Below are positions 53,949-63,167 of a stretch of DNA of 64,000 nucleotides, piece after piece. The stretch comes from Flavobacteriales bacterium (GTDB taxonomy: Bacteria; Bacteroidota; Bacteroidia; Flavobacteriales_F; PHOS-HE28): NCBI GenBank assembly GCA_017987895.1, contig JAGNSU010000006.1, positions 2,168 to 66,167 on the forward strand. Reading direction: 5' to 3'. The notes below the pieces were generated by a model. It saw only the letters and a list, made by a program, of their open reading frames with translations, did no database searches and was not told the origin of the DNA. Each line of letters begins with the position of its first letter. The first letter of the stretch is position 1. Position numbers and translations under genes: made by a program.

Positions 53949-56603
53949 TCACTCCTGCAGGCCCGATAGGGCCGCGGTCACCTTGCGGAGGTCGAAGCCG
54001 CTCTTGCCAAGCATCGGCTTGAAGAGATCCCCTAGTTTTTCCGTTCGCTCGGGCACGGTCCGCATAGTGAAGGCCTTCGGATCAAGGCCGATGCGCACCT
54101 CGCTCCATTTCAAAGGCGTGCTGACGGTAGCCCCCGGCTTCGGACGGATGCTGTATACAGAGGCGATGGTCTGGCCTTTCCGGTTCTGCAAATGGTCCAG
54201 GTAGATCTTCTTGGGGTCGCGCTTCGCGAGCGATCGTTCCAACGTGGTGGACCCGGGCAGGAGGTTTTGCACCACGACCATGATGCTCTTGGCGATGGGT
54301 GCGAGCTGCGTATAGGTGTATGCGCCGCCGGTCGGGATGTAGATGTGCAAACCGCTCGAACCGGAGGTCTTGCAGTAGCCTTTTGCGCCGATGCGGTCCA
54401 GCACCACCTTCACGGCAAGGGCAGCTTCCACCACCTGGTCGAAGGTGTTCTTTGCGGACGGGTCCAGGTCCAGCACGAGGTGGTCGGGCTTCAGCAGGTG
54501 CTGTTTGCGTGAACTCCATGGGTTGATCTCGATGCAGCCCAGGTTGGCTATGTAGAGCAAGGTTCCCAGATCGTTGCACAGCAGGTAGTCGATGGTTCCA
54601 CCACCACGACTGTCCGATGGGATCTTCACGGAAGGCACCCACGGCGGCGCAGTACCCCCCGCATCCTTCTGGAAGAAGCCCGGCGCGGCGATGCCGTTCG
54701 GTGTGCGGAAAAGCGATTGCGGCCGATCCTTCAGGTGGGGGAGGATCACGGTATGCATGCGCTCGTAGTAGTCGATCACATCCCCCTTTGTGATGCCCTC
54801 CTTTGGCCAATAGGGTTTGTTCAGGTTGGTGAGGTGCACCATGTTGCGGCCCACCTTCACCTCGCGTTCGTTCGCGCGCGCTTCCTTCGGTGCTCTTCCC
54901 GTACCTCGCCTCGCCCTTTTCTTCGTGCTCGTTACAGTTGGCCTGGGCGCTGCTTTCGCCGCCTGGCTCTTAGTGCTCTTCATGGCCACGGGTTCTTTGG
55001 TGACGTCGGTGGCGCGCTTGTCCGTGCGGAGACCGAGGAAGACGGGATGGCGCATCTGCCCGTCGCGCGTCCACTCGGTGAACTTCACGTTGCACACCAG
55101 CTGCGGCTTCACCCAGACCGGGGGCATGTTGGCGTCCACCTTCCCGCCGAACGGCGATGCCTTCGCCACCAAGGGCTTCATCGTGGCGATCAGTTCATCC
55201 AACGTGAGCTCGTCGAAGCCGGTGCCGGTGTGACCGGTATACACGAGCTTGTTCTTCTCATAGACCCCGAGAAGCAGCGCACCGAAATGTTCGCGGCTGT
55301 TGCGCGGCGCTGTGTAGCCACCGATCACCACCTCTTGTGTATGGTGGTGCTTGATCTTCACCCAACTCTTACTGCGCACGCCTTGCGTGTAGGGGCTCGC
55401 GGCGCGTTTGCCGATGATGCCCTCCAGGTCCTGCGCCACGGCCGCGGCGAAGAACTCGGTGCCGCGCTCATGCACATGGTCGCAATAGCGCATATGCGCT
55501 CCGTCCTTGATCAAGGTGCGCAGTAGCTTCTTGCGTTGCACCAGAGGGAGCTCCGTGAGGTCCTTGCCGTCCAGTCGCAGCAGGTCGAAGACATAGTACA
55601 CCACATTGGTAGCCGGTTCCTGGGAGGCATGTTGCAACAACTGGAAATCCGGATGGCCCTCCGCATCCAGCGCCACGACCTCGCCATCAAGCACCGCGCG
55701 CCGCCTGAATTTCCGCAGCGCCGTGGCCACGTCCGCATAGGCATCGAGGAAGGAAAGTCCATTGCGTGAATAGAGCCGCAGGTCGCGGCCGCCGGTTTCC
55801 GCGATCGCGCGGTAACCGTCCCACTTGATCTCGAAGAGCCAGTCCGGATCATCGAAGGGCTTCACGTCGGGCGAAGCGAGCATCGGCTTGATCGGATCGC
55901 GCACCTTATGTGCGCTGCCCATGCGGCGTTCGGAGAAGCGTTCGCGCTGCACGGGTTCGGCGATGGCCGAAGGCGCCAGGGCTTTCACCACCTTGGAACG
56001 CCCTGCGCTCTTCTTCGCCTTCGGGGTCTTTCCAGCGGACGCCAAGGCTTTGTTGATGGGTGAGTTCTTCGGTGTCTGCTCTTCGCTATTGTAGCTGTCC
56101 ACCGCATGCTTGTCCCGGTGCTTGATCAGCAGCCAGCTCTTCTCCTGGCCCTTCATGCGCACCAGCGCGAATTCCCCTTTCAACTTCCTTCCCTTCAGGA
56201 CGATCTTCAGCGAGCCGCTGTGCAGCATGTGCATGAGGAAGGTCTCGGGGTCCTTCCCTTCCGGAAGGTCCAAGGGAGCGTATGTACCGCTGTCCCATAT
56301 CTCCACGATCCCAGCGCCGTAGTTCCCTTCGGGGATCACACCGGCGAAGTCCTTGTAGTCGTACGGATGGTCCTCCACCATCATCGCGAGACGCTTGTCC
56401 ACCGGGGCCATCGATGGGCCTTTGGGCACGGCCCAGCTCTTCAGCGTGCCACGCATCTCCAGCCGGAAGTCGTAGTGCAGGTGCGAGGCTTTGTGCCGTT
56501 GTACCACGAAGATCAGCGGGCCATCACGGCGCTTGCTCTTTGCGCCACCGGGTTCGGGGGTGCGGCGCGGATCACGCTTGGCGCGATACTTCTCCAAGCC
56601 CAT
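53949..56603 (-). CDS. ligD: DNA ligase D (LigD), PE-ligase-polymerase order
   Basis: This 884-aa multidomain enzyme joins broken DNA ends with Ku. The 3'-phosphoesterase domain comes first (about 30-150: VVQRHKASHLHYDFRLEM). The ATP-dependent ligase follows (about 225-530), with the adenylated Lys in EIKWDGYRAI and the OB-fold part KSWVKIKHHHTQEVVIGGYT. A primase-like polymerase comes last (about 590-880, catalytic LVLDLDPS). A Lys/Ala-rich linker of about 40 residues joins ligase and polymerase. It starts 3 bases after the Ku stop and shares an operon with Ku and the 122-aa gene. Confidence 0.96.
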   Translation of the reverse strand: MGLEKYRAKRDPRRTPEPGGAKSKRRDGPLIFVVQRHKASHLHYDFRLEMRGTLKSWAVPKGPSMAPVDKRLAMMVEDHPYDYKDFAGVIPEGNYGAGIVEIWDSGTYAPLDLPEGKDPETFLMHMLHSGSLKIVLKGRKLKGEFALVRMKGQEKSWLLIKHRDKHAVDSYNSEEQTPKNSPINKALASAGKTPKAKKSAGRSKVVKALAPSAIAEPVQRERFSERRMGSAHKVRDPIKPMLASPDVKPFDDPDWLFEIKWDGYRAIAETGGRDLRLYSRNGLSFLDAYADVATALRKFRRRAVLDGEVVALDAEGHPDFQLLQHASQEPATNVVYYVFDLLRLDGKDLTELPLVQRKKLLRTLIKDGAHMRYCDHVHERGTEFFAAAVAQDLEGIIGKRAASPYTQGVRSKSWVKIKHHHTQEVVIGGYTAPRNSREHFGALLLGVYEKNKLVYTGHTGTGFDELTLDELIATMKPLVAKASPFGGKVDANMPPVWVKPQLVCNVKFTEWTRDGQMRHPVFLGLRTDKRATDVTKEPVAMKSTKSQAAKAAPRPTVTSTKKRARRGTGRAPKEARANEREVKVGRNMVHLTNLNKPYWPKEGITKGDVIDYYERMHTVILPHLKDRPQSLFRTPNGIAAPGFFQKDAGGTAPPWVPSVKIPSDSRGGGTIDYLLCNDLGTLLYIANLGCIEINPWSSRKQHLLKPDHLVLDLDPSAKNTFDQVVEAALAVKVVLDRIGAKGYCKTSGSSGLHIYIPTGGAYTYTQLAPIAKSIMVVVQNLLPGSTTLERSLAKRDPKKIYLDHLQNRKGQTIASVYSIRPKPGATVSTPLKWSEVRIGLDPKAFTMRTVPERTEKLGDLFKPMLGKSGFDLRKVTAALSGLQE

Positions 56604-56606
56604 GGC

Positions 56607-57416
56607 TCACGAGGCCTTGCGCCGTTTGGTCGCCGATGCATCGGGACGACGTTTCGAACCGAGGCTTGCTTTCAGCACGGCCATCAAGTCATCCTGGGTT
56701 TTTTTGTGGACCACTTTCATCGGGATCACCTTCGCGCTCCTGCCGCTCTTGGCTTTCGCCTTGATCATCTTCATGAGCGCGGCGGTGTACTCGTCCTTGT
56801 AGCGTTTGATGTCGAAGGTGCCCGCGCCTTGATCGATCAACTGCATGGCGAGCTTCAGTTCGGCGGGTGCGACTTTCTCCACTTTGGGCAACTTCAGATC
56901 CTCGATGGGGCGGACTTCCTCCGCATAGCGCAGTTGGTTCAGGATTAGCACAGGCCCGTCGGGTTGCACCACGGCGGGGTGTTCCTTGGTGCGCATCACG
57001 AAACTGGCGATGCCCACTTTGCCGCTCTTGCGCAAGGCTTCGCGCAGCAGGGCATAGGCGCGAGCACCACCCTTGTCCGGTTCCAGGTAATAGGGCTTCT
57101 CGTAATACTTGCCTTCCACTTCCTCCTCCTTCACGAAATCGTGGATGGTGATCACCTCGCTTTTCTCCACTGCGGCGTTCTTCAGGTCCGTGTCCTCCAG
57201 TACCACATAGCGCCCTTCCAGATCGAAGGCGCGCACGATGCGCTCGTAGGGCACCTCCTTGCCGGTATCCTCGTTTATGCGTTGGAACTTGATCCTGGCC
57301 TTGTCCTTTCCATCGAGCATGTCGAGGTCAAGCTCGCTCTGCTGCGTAGCGCTGAACAAGCGCACAGGGATGGAAACCAGACCGAAGCCGATGGTGCCTT
57401 TCCAGAGCGGGCGCAT
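56607..57416 (-). CDS. ku: Ku protein, NHEJ DNA-end binding
   Basis: This 269-aa protein is a bacterial Ku homodimer subunit. It begins MRPLWKGTIGFGLVSIPVRL, the hallmark N-terminus, and shows the conserved VRAFDLEGRYVVLEDTDL region and the core barrel. A short basic C-terminal extension (KRRPDASATKRRKAS) could bind DNA. It is the middle gene of a minus-strand operon: 4 bases after the 122-aa gene and 3 bases before ligD. Confidence 0.96.
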   Translation of the reverse strand: MRPLWKGTIGFGLVSIPVRLFSATQQSELDLDMLDGKDKARIKFQRINEDTGKEVPYERIVRAFDLEGRYVVLEDTDLKNAAVEKSEVITIHDFVKEEEVEGKYYEKPYYLEPDKGGARAYALLREALRKSGKVGIASFVMRTKEHPAVVQPDGPVLILNQLRYAEEVRPIEDLKLPKVEKVAPAELKLAMQLIDQGAGTFDIKRYKDEYTAALMKMIKAKAKSGRSAKVIPMKVVHKKTQDDLMAVLKASLGSKRRPDASATKRRKAS

Positions 57417-57420
57417 GTGA

Positions 57421-57789
57421 TCAAACTTTAAGGTTCTCCCCCGCCCCGATCGGTTGAACGGGTTGGACCCGGCCTTCGTGCCCGTGCGCTGGCAAGTGCT
57501 TCACCATCCTATCGATGAAGCCATTGGCCTTCGCCCCGTAGCCGCCTACGAGCAAGCCCTTCAAACCGGATCGCTCCGAGCGAATGGCGTAGACGATGCT
57601 CATGTCGGCCGGGTCGCTTGGTCCCTCGAGGCGGTGGAAGGAATCGATGGTGAATTGGGAAGGCTCCAGGGGGTGCGCATCGTTGAAGAGCCCCTCCTCG
57701 GTGAGCGTGAGTTCATCGGTATAGCCCTTTTTCTTCAGGTCTTCCACGGCTGCGCTCAGGGTGGCGTATTGGTTGTCCGCGTGGTTCAT
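57421..57789 (-). CDS. small protein of the short 'PRPP synthetase-like' Bacteroidota family
   Basis: This 122-aa soluble protein matches a short Bacteroidota family often annotated as phosphoribosylpyrophosphate synthetase, although it lacks any catalytic PRPP synthetase motif. Features are LSAAVEDLKKKGYTDELTL, PSQFTIDSFHRLEGPSDPAD and GLKGLLVGGYGAKANGF. It is the first gene of the Ku-LigD operon, only 4 bases before Ku, which suggests a link to DNA repair. I assign no function. Confidence 0.8.
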   Translation of the reverse strand: MNHADNQYATLSAAVEDLKKKGYTDELTLTEEGLFNDAHPLEPSQFTIDSFHRLEGPSDPADMSIVYAIRSERSGLKGLLVGGYGAKANGFIDRMVKHLPAHGHEGRVQPVQPIGAGENLKV

Positions 57790-58009
57790 GGTTCTTCGGA
57801 TCTATACTACGCTAAGACGAAAGCGTGCCTTGATCGGAATCGCTACGCCGACAGGTGAGCGACCCGGGTAGCTGTGCAAGGAGTTCCCCGTTGTGCGGAG
57901 AGAGCACCTCGGCATCGGCACTGGTCCTCACCGCTACTGCACGAAAGGTGCCCGTTCACATACTCGGCATGGGATCACCGGGCATCATTGACCCACCAAC
58001 CCCCGTCCC

Positions 58010-60175
58010 ATGGCCAAACGTTCTTCCGATCGCGCTTCCAACACACCGAGCAGAACCCCTGCGGACCCCAAGCGCACTGACTTGTTGAAGGACACCACCG
58101 ACGGATCGGACCAGGTCCTCACCTCCAACCAGGGTCTGCCGATCAACGACGACCAGAACAGCTTGAAGGCCGGGTTGCGCGGGCCCACGCTGCTGGAGGA
58201 CCATCTGTTGCGTGAGAAGATCACACACTTCGACCATGAACGCATTCCTGAACGTGCGGTGCATGCTCGGGGCTCGGGCGCGCACGGTCACTTCCAAGTG
58301 TACAAGTCCATGAGCGCGATCACCAAAGCGGGCTTCCTCAACGATCCCGGTCGCCGCACACCCGTGTTCGTGCGTTTCAGTACGGTCGCTGGTTCACGGG
58401 GCAGCGCCGATGCCGTTCGCGACGCGCGCGGCTTCGCGGTGAAATTCTACACGGAGGAAGGCATTTATGATCTGGTGGGCAACAACATCCCTGTCTTCTT
58501 CATCCAGGACGCGATCAAGTTCCCTGACCTGGTTCACGCGGTGAAGCCCGAGCCGCACCACGAGATGCCGCAGGCCGCGAGCGCGCACGATACGTTCTGG
58601 GACTTCGTTTCGCTCATGCCGGAGAGTATGCACATGATCATGTGGGTGATGAGCGATCGCGCCATCCCCCGCAGCTACCGCATGATGGAAGGCTTCGGCG
58701 TACACACCTTCCGCTTCGTGAACGCGAAGGGGGAAGGCCGCTTCGTGAAGTTCCATTGGAAGCCCTTGCTCGGTGTGCATGCACTGGCATGGGACGAAGC
58801 CACGAAGATCAATGGCAAGGACCCCGACTTCCACCGGCGCGACCTGTGGGAAGCGATCGAGAGCGGTAACTTCCCCGAATGGGAGTTGGGCGTGCAGATC
58901 GTGGAGGAAAAGGATGAGCACGCGTTCGACTTCGACCTGCTCGACCCGACCAAATTGATCCCCGAAGAACTCGTGCCCGTGCAACGCATCGGCAAGTTGA
59001 CATTGGACCGCAACCCGGACAATTTCTTCGCGGAGACCGAACAGGTGGCGTTCCACCCCGCGCATCTGGTACCCGGCATTGACTTCAGCAACGACCCCTT
59101 GTTGCAAGGGCGTTTGTTCTCCTACACCGATACGCAGCTCTCGCGGTTGGGAAGCGCCAACTTCAATGAGCTGCCGATTAACAGGCCCATCGCTCCGGTA
59201 CACAACAACCAGCGCGATGGCCACATGCGCCATGGTATCAGTGCCGGGCGCGTGAGCTACGAACCGAACACCCTGGGAGGGGGATGTCCCTATCAGGCGA
59301 TGATGAAGGAAGGGGGCTTCGCGTCGTTCCCCGAACCGGTGGAAGGTGTGAAGGTGCGCGGTAAGAGCGAGAAGTTCCACGATCACTTCAGCCAGGCCGC
59401 GCTGTTCTACCGCAGCCAGAGCGTGCCCGAGCAGAACCACTTGGTCAATGCCCTGCGTTTCGAATTGGGCAAATTGGAAGTGCCCGCGATCCGCGAGCGC
59501 ATGATCGGGCAGCTCGCCTACGTGGATGCCGACCTGGCCGGTCGTGTAGCCGAAGCGTTCGATATCGAGGTGCCGGAGGTGGAACTTCCGTTGAACCACA
59601 GCATTCCCGCGGATACCGATCCACAAAGCGTGCAGCCATATGATCAACCGATGGACCTGGAACGTTCCGCCGCGTTGAGCATGCAGGACACCGTCAAGAG
59701 ATCCATCAACACCCGGCGCGTGGCGATCCTCGTCACCGATCAAGGCGTTATTGAAGCCCTGGAATTGAAGAAGGCGTTGGAGAGCAACGGTGCTGCGGTG
59801 AAGATCATCGCTCCCGTGAACCGGGATCTAGGCACGGGTAAGAGCAAACTGTCCGTGGACCACGGGCTGATGACCACCAGCTCGGTGCTTTTTGATGCGG
59901 TGGCCGTGGTCGGTGGAAAAAGCATTTGGATGAAGCTCCCCGATGCCAAGGACTTCGTCAGCGATGCGTTCCGCCACAGCAAGGCCATTGCTTGCGTGGG
60001 CGACGCGGCGGACCTTTTGGGCGTATGGGGTCTTACAGCATCGGAAGAGAGAACGGTGCCCGGGGTCGTGACCGGTCGGAGCGCGAAGAGCATCGCACCG
60101 GCGTTCATCGATGCCATCGCGGCCCATCGGCATTGGGAGCGTGAGGCCGACCCGTTGACCGGTGAGGTCGGCTGA
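58010..60175 (+). CDS. katE: large-subunit monofunctional catalase (HPII type)
   Basis: This 721-aa haem catalase removes hydrogen peroxide. The core (about 60-560) shows the distal His in VHARGSGAHGHF, the conserved FVRFSTVAGSRGSADAVRD region, and the proximal Tyr in RLFSYTDTQLSRLG. The extra C-terminal domain (about 585-715, VAILVTDQGVIEAL) has the DJ-1/PfpI-like fold of HPII-type enzymes. The length is right for the clade. The polar N-terminal extension of about 40 residues is also typical. It stands at the head of a plus-strand pair with the AI-2E transporter. Confidence 0.96.
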   Translation: MAKRSSDRASNTPSRTPADPKRTDLLKDTTDGSDQVLTSNQGLPINDDQNSLKAGLRGPTLLEDHLLREKITHFDHERIPERAVHARGSGAHGHFQVYKSMSAITKAGFLNDPGRRTPVFVRFSTVAGSRGSADAVRDARGFAVKFYTEEGIYDLVGNNIPVFFIQDAIKFPDLVHAVKPEPHHEMPQAASAHDTFWDFVSLMPESMHMIMWVMSDRAIPRSYRMMEGFGVHTFRFVNAKGEGRFVKFHWKPLLGVHALAWDEATKINGKDPDFHRRDLWEAIESGNFPEWELGVQIVEEKDEHAFDFDLLDPTKLIPEELVPVQRIGKLTLDRNPDNFFAETEQVAFHPAHLVPGIDFSNDPLLQGRLFSYTDTQLSRLGSANFNELPINRPIAPVHNNQRDGHMRHGISAGRVSYEPNTLGGGCPYQAMMKEGGFASFPEPVEGVKVRGKSEKFHDHFSQAALFYRSQSVPEQNHLVNALRFELGKLEVPAIRERMIGQLAYVDADLAGRVAEAFDIEVPEVELPLNHSIPADTDPQSVQPYDQPMDLERSAALSMQDTVKRSINTRRVAILVTDQGVIEALELKKALESNGAAVKIIAPVNRDLGTGKSKLSVDHGLMTTSSVLFDAVAVVGGKSIWMKLPDAKDFVSDAFRHSKAIACVGDAADLLGVWGLTASEERTVPGVVTGRSAKSIAPAFIDAIAAHRHWEREADPLTGEVG

Positions 60176-60209
60176 TCCCATCCAGATAGCGAAGCAACCA
60201 GAACCCTAC

Positions 60210-61337
60210 ATGTCCGACGCCACCACCACCGATAAGCGAAAGGTGATCCAGCCGCAATACCAGAAGCTCAGCATCATCATGCTCGGGCTGGTGGCCTTGT
60301 TCTATGCACTGTCCTTCTCCGAACCGATCATCGTCCCGGTCCTGTTCGCGCTATTGCTGGCCATGCTCTTGAACCCGGTGGTCAACTTCATGGTCCGCAT
60401 GCGTGTGCCGCGTATCCTGGCCATTGCGCTTTCCGTCCTATTGGCGATGGTGACGTTGGCGGGGCTCGGCTATTTCATCGTCACCCAGGCGGCGCACTTC
60501 AGCGAAACGTTGCCGCAGCTCAAGGAGAAGCTCGATGCACTGATGAACGATGGGCAGCGTTGGGCCCAGGAGGCCTTCAACATGCGACGCAGTGAAGTGA
60601 AGGACGCGGTGGAGAAGGTGAAGGACGAAGGCATGGCCAAGGGTGGGTCCTTCGTCGGCCAGACCTTGACCACTGTAGGCACCTTGTTCGCCTTCTTCTT
60701 CCTGTTGCCGGTATTCACCTTCCTCCTCCTCCTGTATAAGCGGCTGTTGATCACCTTCATTTCAAAACTGTTCCCTGCGGACGAACAGGAGGCTGTGAGC
60801 GATGTATTGGGCCAGACCAAGGGCGTGGTGCAGAGCTACCTGGTGGGCCTGATCATCGAAGCTGCCATCGTCACGGTGCTGAACTGGCTGGGACTGATGC
60901 TCATCGGGGTGGAGTACGCGTTGCTGCTCGCGGTGATCGGTGCGGTACTGAACCTGATCCCGTATGTCGGCATGATCATCGCCACAATTCTTCCCATGGT
61001 GGTGGCCCTCGCCACGTTGGAACCCACGGCGGCGCTCTGGGTTCTGGGGTTGTATGCTTTCGTGCAGTTCCTGGACAACAACTTCATCGTGCCCAACGTG
61101 GTGGCCTCCAGGGTGCAGCTCAACGCCTTGGTATCGATACTCGTCGTGATGGCTGGTGGAGCGCTCTGGGGTATTCCGGGCATGTTCCTCTCGATCCCCA
61201 TCACGGCCATGCTGAAAGTGATCTTCGACCGTGTGCCGGGGTTGGAGCCCTTTGGTTATGTATTGGGGGACGATGACCCCAAGAACCAGCACGCGCTTTT
61301 CCGGCTACCTGGGAGCGTCGGAAAGGGGAAGACCTGA
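60210..61337 (+). CDS. AI-2E family transporter
   Basis: This 375-aa membrane protein has about eight hydrophobic segments and the family pattern: two N-terminal helices, an amphipathic periplasmic region (about 90-150) and a C-terminal set with VLNLIPYVGMIIATILP and FVQFLDNNFIVPNVVASRVQ. The family (YdiK/PerM/TqsA) includes AI-2 exporters and Na+/H+ antiporters; the substrate is unknown here. It starts at 60210, 34 bases after katE, and is probably co-transcribed. Confidence 0.9.
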   Translation: MSDATTTDKRKVIQPQYQKLSIIMLGLVALFYALSFSEPIIVPVLFALLLAMLLNPVVNFMVRMRVPRILAIALSVLLAMVTLAGLGYFIVTQAAHFSETLPQLKEKLDALMNDGQRWAQEAFNMRRSEVKDAVEKVKDEGMAKGGSFVGQTLTTVGTLFAFFFLLPVFTFLLLLYKRLLITFISKLFPADEQEAVSDVLGQTKGVVQSYLVGLIIEAAIVTVLNWLGLMLIGVEYALLLAVIGAVLNLIPYVGMIIATILPMVVALATLEPTAALWVLGLYAFVQFLDNNFIVPNVVASRVQLNALVSILVVMAGGALWGIPGMFLSIPITAMLKVIFDRVPGLEPFGYVLGDDDPKNQHALFRLPGSVGKGKT

Positions 61338-61349
61338 TCGTCCCGAGGT

Positions 61350-62036
61350 CTACGCCACGCGTTCGGATACCGAAGTGGGTGCCCAGCGGTCTTCGCCGCA
61401 GAGCGCACAGGGCATGGTCACTGGCGTGGTGGAAGTATAGCCGCATAGGCCGCAACTCGCCGACCCGGCGGGCAGTTCAGCACGGCCGCGCAACGCGTCC
61501 TCCCACCCCACATGGATGGGAAGTCCTGGCCGCACGCTCTCTTTCGCATGGAAGAAGACGCTGATCGCCCCGTCCACCTCCACATGCGCGGCTTTCACCT
61601 GGCCCAGGTGTTCCACATGCTTGGTGCGCAGATCGCCGAAGAACTCTTCCACGGAGATCCCTTCCTTGTCCAATGCCTTCCGGTCGATAACGCCATTGTC
61701 GAGCACCTTCACCACCACACCTTCCACCCATTCGCCCACGCGCGGTGCATGGTTGGTCCAATGGTTCATGGCGCTGTAGAGGAGCAATACCACCAGAATG
61801 ACCACGATCGCGGGCAGCAGCGGCGCATCCGGGTGCACCATGGGATCGCCGAGCGCTGATCCAAGGCCGATGATCACGATAAGTTCGAGCGTACTGAACT
61901 GCCGGACCTCCTTCTTGCCGGTGAGCTTGAAGAGGAGGAGCATCACCGTGAACATGACCACGGTGCGCACAAGGCACTCGATCAGGAATGTCCACGTACG
62001 CCCCTCCCCGAGCAGTATGTTCTGCCATTCATCCAT
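61350..62036 (-). CDS. DUF421 (YetF-like) membrane protein with Cys-rich C-terminus
   Basis: This 228-aa protein has three N-terminal membrane helices (FLIECLVRTVVMFTVMLLLF, LELIVIIGLGSALG and LPAIVVILVVLLLYSA). The DUF421 cytosolic domain follows (LDNGVIDRKALDKEGISVEE and so on). Unlike the basic YetF layout it ends in CGLCGY and CALCGED, a CxxC/CxxC pair 14 residues apart that could bind zinc. The role of the family is unknown; members are frequent in stress and sporulation contexts. It converges with the AI-2E gene. Confidence 0.88.
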   Translation of the reverse strand: MDEWQNILLGEGRTWTFLIECLVRTVVMFTVMLLLFKLTGKKEVRQFSTLELIVIIGLGSALGDPMVHPDAPLLPAIVVILVVLLLYSAMNHWTNHAPRVGEWVEGVVVKVLDNGVIDRKALDKEGISVEEFFGDLRTKHVEHLGQVKAAHVEVDGAISVFFHAKESVRPGLPIHVGWEDALRGRAELPAGSASCGLCGYTSTTPVTMPCALCGEDRWAPTSVSERVA

Positions 62037-62140
62037 GCGATTGCATCGTGGTCTTTCGCCTGTTGCGGATACGTGCGACGAATGGGACCGCGGCCCACGC
62101 GCTTTCTATTCGGGTCGCCATGCACCAAGGCGCACGCGTC

Positions 62141-62434
62141 CTATCCGTTCACAACGATGCGTTGGAACCGTCCCACAGGCTGATGCGGGATGGGGTCGGC
62201 GGGATGCTGCGTTCCGGGTTGGAGCGGTTGTCCGGGATGTGAGGGAACCTCCTGGGGTGTAATGGTGGGAGTGCCTGGCAAGGGCGTTGGACCCGGTCTC
62301 TCAGGTGCGGGCTCTTCGATCGGCGTAGGAGCGGGCGGGGGTTCATGCACCGGCGGATCCGGCGTGGTCGGTGGGTCGGGCTCAACGGCTTGGATCGCGT
62401 CAGCGCGCATCAGCGGGGGGGTCTGGGCGTTCAT
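62141..62434 (-). CDS. small Pro-rich protein
   Basis: The product of 97 aa (101 if started at 62446) consists largely of Pro-rich units such as PPTTPDPPVHEPPPAPTPIE. It is probably disordered. Short Pro/Glu/Thr-rich proteins of this form are frequent in Bacteroidota, with unknown function. Compositional bias makes the coding call uncertain. Confidence 0.45.
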   Translation of the reverse strand: MNAQTPPLMRADAIQAVEPDPPTTPDPPVHEPPPAPTPIEEPAPERPGPTPLPGTPTITPQEVPSHPGQPLQPGTQHPADPIPHQPVGRFQRIVVNG

Positions 62435-62491
62435 CAGTGGGTGCATTGTTGTGGGCTGTATTGTGGATCGCCTCGCTTTCTGTAGAACGAA

Positions 62492-62517
62492 CGGCGGACC
62501 ACCGAGGTGGTCCGCCG
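62492..62517 (-). terminator. terminator after Glu/Lys-rich lipoprotein
   Basis: A perfect 12-bp stem (62492-62503 with 62506-62517) with a 2-base loop lies 47 bases after the lipoprotein stop, followed on the minus strand by T-rich TTCGTTCT. Confidence 0.7.
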
Positions 62518-62564
62518 CCGTCCACAGGTTAAGGGGACTTCCACCAAAGTGCCCTACCTAGTTC

Positions 62565-63050
62565 TTAGTGACCGTCCTTGTCTTTGTCGGCATCGGTCTT
62601 CTTGTCGACCATTTCCTTCTGACGCTCCCACCATGTTTTGGTATCGTCAGCGGTCTGCCGGGCTTCGCTCTTCACATTGCTCCAATCGGTAGCGGTGGTG
62701 GTCTCCATTTTCGCGAGAGAGGCATCGATGCGGGCGATGTTGGTACCGAGTTCTGCGATGATGGCCTGACACTCGGCTTTTTTCTCCGCATCCTTGATGC
62801 CTTCGCTCAAACGTTCCTGCTCGCGCATTTGGCGGTTCTCCAGCGTAGCGCGTAGCTCACGCAACTCCTTGATGGCCTCGGTGCGCTCATCGCGCCATTG
62901 TTCCGCGTTCTCGGTCTTCGCATCGTTGATCTCGGTGCGGTTCTCTTTCAATTGGTCGTTCGTCTTTTCGGTGGCATCGCCAGGTTCGGCGCAAGCGGTG
63001 AACATGAGTCCACCGAGCAGCAGGACACTTAGGAAGGCATAGGTTTTCAT
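62565..63050 (-). CDS. Glu/Lys-rich coiled-coil lipoprotein
   Basis: This 161-aa protein has a lipoprotein signal (MKTYAFLSVLLLGGLMFTAC) followed by a strongly charged, mostly helical region with heptad character (ATLENRQMREQERLSEGIKD). It ends in a Lys/Asp-rich stretch. No named family is recognised. It could be a stress-related envelope lipoprotein. The chosen ATG at 63050 places the Cys of the lipobox correctly. It is divergent from the DksA-like gene. Confidence 0.75.
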   Translation of the reverse strand: MKTYAFLSVLLLGGLMFTACAEPGDATEKTNDQLKENRTEINDAKTENAEQWRDERTEAIKELRELRATLENRQMREQERLSEGIKDAEKKAECQAIIAELGTNIARIDASLAKMETTTATDWSNVKSEARQTADDTKTWWERQKEMVDKKTDADKDKDGH

Positions 63051-63151
63051 GGTTCTTGGTTTGGGTTTCACCACGGTCCTTTCAACCCATGGGCCGATCG
63101 GCCCTTACGCTTGACCCGGCGGTATTTCCGCTGATATGCCGCGAACGACTT

Positions 63152-63167
63152 CCCCATGTCGGGGAGA
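63152..63167. promoter_or_regulatory. CCCC-ATGTC-GGGG box in divergent region
   Basis: CCCC and GGGG flank ATGTC, followed by AGAT. It lies about 100 bases from both the lipoprotein and the DksA-like start. A very similar box (CCCC-ACGTA-GGGG then AAGAT) lies 85 bases upstream of DUF2383. It is a possible operator or promoter part. Confidence 0.3.
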
